Assembly (NCBI RefSeq): GCF_001039475.1
Contig: NZ_LELK01000001.1
Coordinates: forward strand, 1,089,735-1,153,734
DNA: 64,000 bases
Direction of reading: 5' to 3'
Origin: Guptibacillus hwajinpoensis
GTDB taxonomy: Bacteria > Bacillota > Bacilli > Bacillales > Guptibacillaceae
A program made the translations under genes and the position numbers. Below, in pieces: positions 63,287-64,000 of the stretch; position 1 is the stretch's first letter, and every line of letters starts with the position of its first letter. A model generated the notes under the pieces. It was not told where the DNA came from. It saw only the letters and a list, made by a program, of their open reading frames with translations, and ran no database searches.

Positions 63287-63607
63287 ATGAACCTTGATGA
63301 TATATGGACACCGTTTTTAACCCAACTAGCGAAATCAACTGCTGTTAGCACCGTTTCTAAAAAAAAAATCACCGGTATACCCTTTCTCTATTTTACAGTA
63401 AATACAGGCATCGGAAAAGCTACGATTGAAACCTTAATAAAAGTAGAGGCAGCTAAGGTTATGAAAGGTAAGCGATTACAGATGGACTATTCATTTGTTC
63501 GTGAGGATCAATCACTTATGGTGTATCGCGTACGCTTTCTCGTTCCACAAGAAAAAATGTTCTGCTGTGGTAATCTTTGTCCAGATTGTATTCGCTTCAG
63601 AGAATAA
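63287..63607 (+). CDS. Small cysteine-containing protein of unknown function
   Basis: I do not recognise this 106-residue protein. Its C-terminal CCGNLCPDCIRF holds four closely spaced cysteines in a C-C-x3-C-x2-C pattern that could bind metal. The rest is a soluble alpha/beta-looking stretch (IPFLYFTVNTGIGKATIETLIKV, about 38-60). The ATG at 63287 has AAAGG ten bases before it. It runs opposite to ylbF and ylbG and sits between them, an unusual place. Confidence 0.72.
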   Translation: MNLDDIWTPFLTQLAKSTAVSTVSKKKITGIPFLYFTVNTGIGKATIETLIKVEAAKVMKGKRLQMDYSFVREDQSLMVYRVRFLVPQEKMFCCGNLCPDCIRFRE

Positions 63608-63634
63608 AAAAAACCAGAGCATATTGCTCTGGTT
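63608..63634. terminator. Terminator between convergent ylbF and the small plus-strand gene
   Basis: AACCAGAGCA/TGCTCTGGTT is followed on the minus strand by TTTTTTTTA, right at the ylbF stop codon. Confidence 0.85.
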
Positions 63635-64000
63635 AACCGCATCCACAGCTGCCGCCTGAGCCGCAACCGCCTCCACAAGATTGATTATCAAAGAACGGGT
63701 TACCTGATGGAACTTTTATTGAAGGTGAAACTTCTCCAGCAAGAAGAGAACATACTTCAACAAGCAATGATTCAAGATCGGTCTCTGCTTTCTTGAATGC
63801 CGCTACATCATCGTGTAGATCCATATCTCGCTTAGCCTCACGAACCTTCACTGTAATCGTCATGAAGTCAGGATGGTATCTCCCAAATCGCTGAACCTCA
63901 TCATAAAGTTCCTTTAATTCAGAGAAACGTTTTATGAGTCCTTGTGCTTCCTTATTCTTTGCTAACTTCTTTCTTGCCTCATGATAATCATGAGCAACTT
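63633..64000 (-). CDS. ricF: YlbF/RicF, iron-sulphur protein of the Ric complex (partial, N-terminus outside the window)
   Basis: About 121 C-terminal residues are visible, with a helical YlbF-domain part (QRFGRYHPDFMTITVKVREA) and the tail NQSCGGGCGSGGSCGCG, whose four cysteines match those of B. subtilis RicF. RicA, RicF and RicT form a complex with two [4Fe-4S] clusters that guides RNase Y in mRNA maturation and is needed for competence, biofilm formation and sporulation. The gene continues past position 64000. Confidence 0.92.
   Translation of the reverse strand, partial: VAHDYHEARKKLAKNKEAQGLIKRFSELKELYDEVQRFGRYHPDFMTITVKVREAKRDMDLHDDVAAFKKAETDLESLLVEVCSLLAGEVSPSIKVPSGNPFFDNQSCGGGCGSGGSCGCG

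Overview
The window is chromosomal DNA of an endospore-forming member of the Bacillaceae (Firmicutes). Gene content and order closely follow the Bacillus subtilis stretch pyr operon – lspA/ileS – divIVA – ylm – sigE/sigG – ftsAZ – dcw cluster – ylb genes, here read mostly on the minus strand. MurE has the meso-diaminopimelate DNPR motif, bacillithiol synthesis (bshC) is present, and SpoIIGA, SigE, SigG, SpoVD, SpoVE, YlbJ and GerR show a full sporulation programme. The dispersed GC-rich repeat type is familiar from alkaliphilic and halotolerant bacilli, so a relative of Alkalihalobacillus/Pseudalkalibacillus is my guess; the genus is not proven. No rRNA, tRNA, CRISPR, prophage or transposase gene was seen.

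Layout from left to right (transcription is mainly right to left). 1-193: edge of a GC-rich repeat and a terminator. 194-12506: pyrimidine operon pyrR-pyrP-pyrB-pyrC-carA-carB-pyrK-pyrD-pyrF-pyrE with a methyltransferase gene appended, and two PyrR-type attenuators. 12507-13056: repeat pair and terminator. 13057-17727: rluD, lspA, and ileS with a T-box leader. 17728-21724: divIVA, ylmH, ylmG, sepF, ylmE, pgeF/ylmD, ylmC. 21795-24328: sigG, sigE, spoIIGA. 24495-27762: threonine operon hom-thrC-thrB, an insertion relative to B. subtilis. 28111-45649: ftsZ, ftsA, divIB, murB, spoVE, murD, mraY, murF, murE, spoVD, pbpB, ftsL, rsmH, mraZ; murG is absent and murF is present. 46032-49037: bshC, a DUF3397 protein, a ketopantoate reductase. 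49156-52541: a three-gene acyl-CoA carboxylase. 52768-64000: ylbP, gerR, an enoyl-CoA hydratase, rpmF, ylbN, tmcAL, ylbL, ylbK, ylbJ, coaD, rsmD, a CsfG-like sporulation RNA, three small unfamiliar genes, ylbG, and the end of ylbF/ricF.

The genes group into UMP synthesis, lipid II synthesis and septum assembly, and the developmental switch that reuses the same cluster for sporulation (SpoIIGA activates pro-SigE, SigG follows in the forespore, SpoVD/SpoVE build cortex). Regulatory sites fit this: a sigma-H-type promoter before ftsAZ, a sigma-A/Spo0A-type spoIIG promoter with a 21-bp spacer, a sigma-E-type promoter before spoVD, matching sigma-F/G-type promoters before sigG and csfG, and 10-bp-periodic MraZ boxes before mraZ.

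The most unusual feature is a family of at least seven roughly 120-240 bp elements with terminal inverted repeats and (mostly) a GC-rich palindromic core but no coding capacity. They lie between genes at 12.5-12.9, 27.9, 32.1, 45.8, 51.0 and 61.5 kb. Two touch stop codons, one pair lies in the pyrR leader, one is inside the carboxylase operon, and one abuts csfG beside a second kind of inverted-repeat element.
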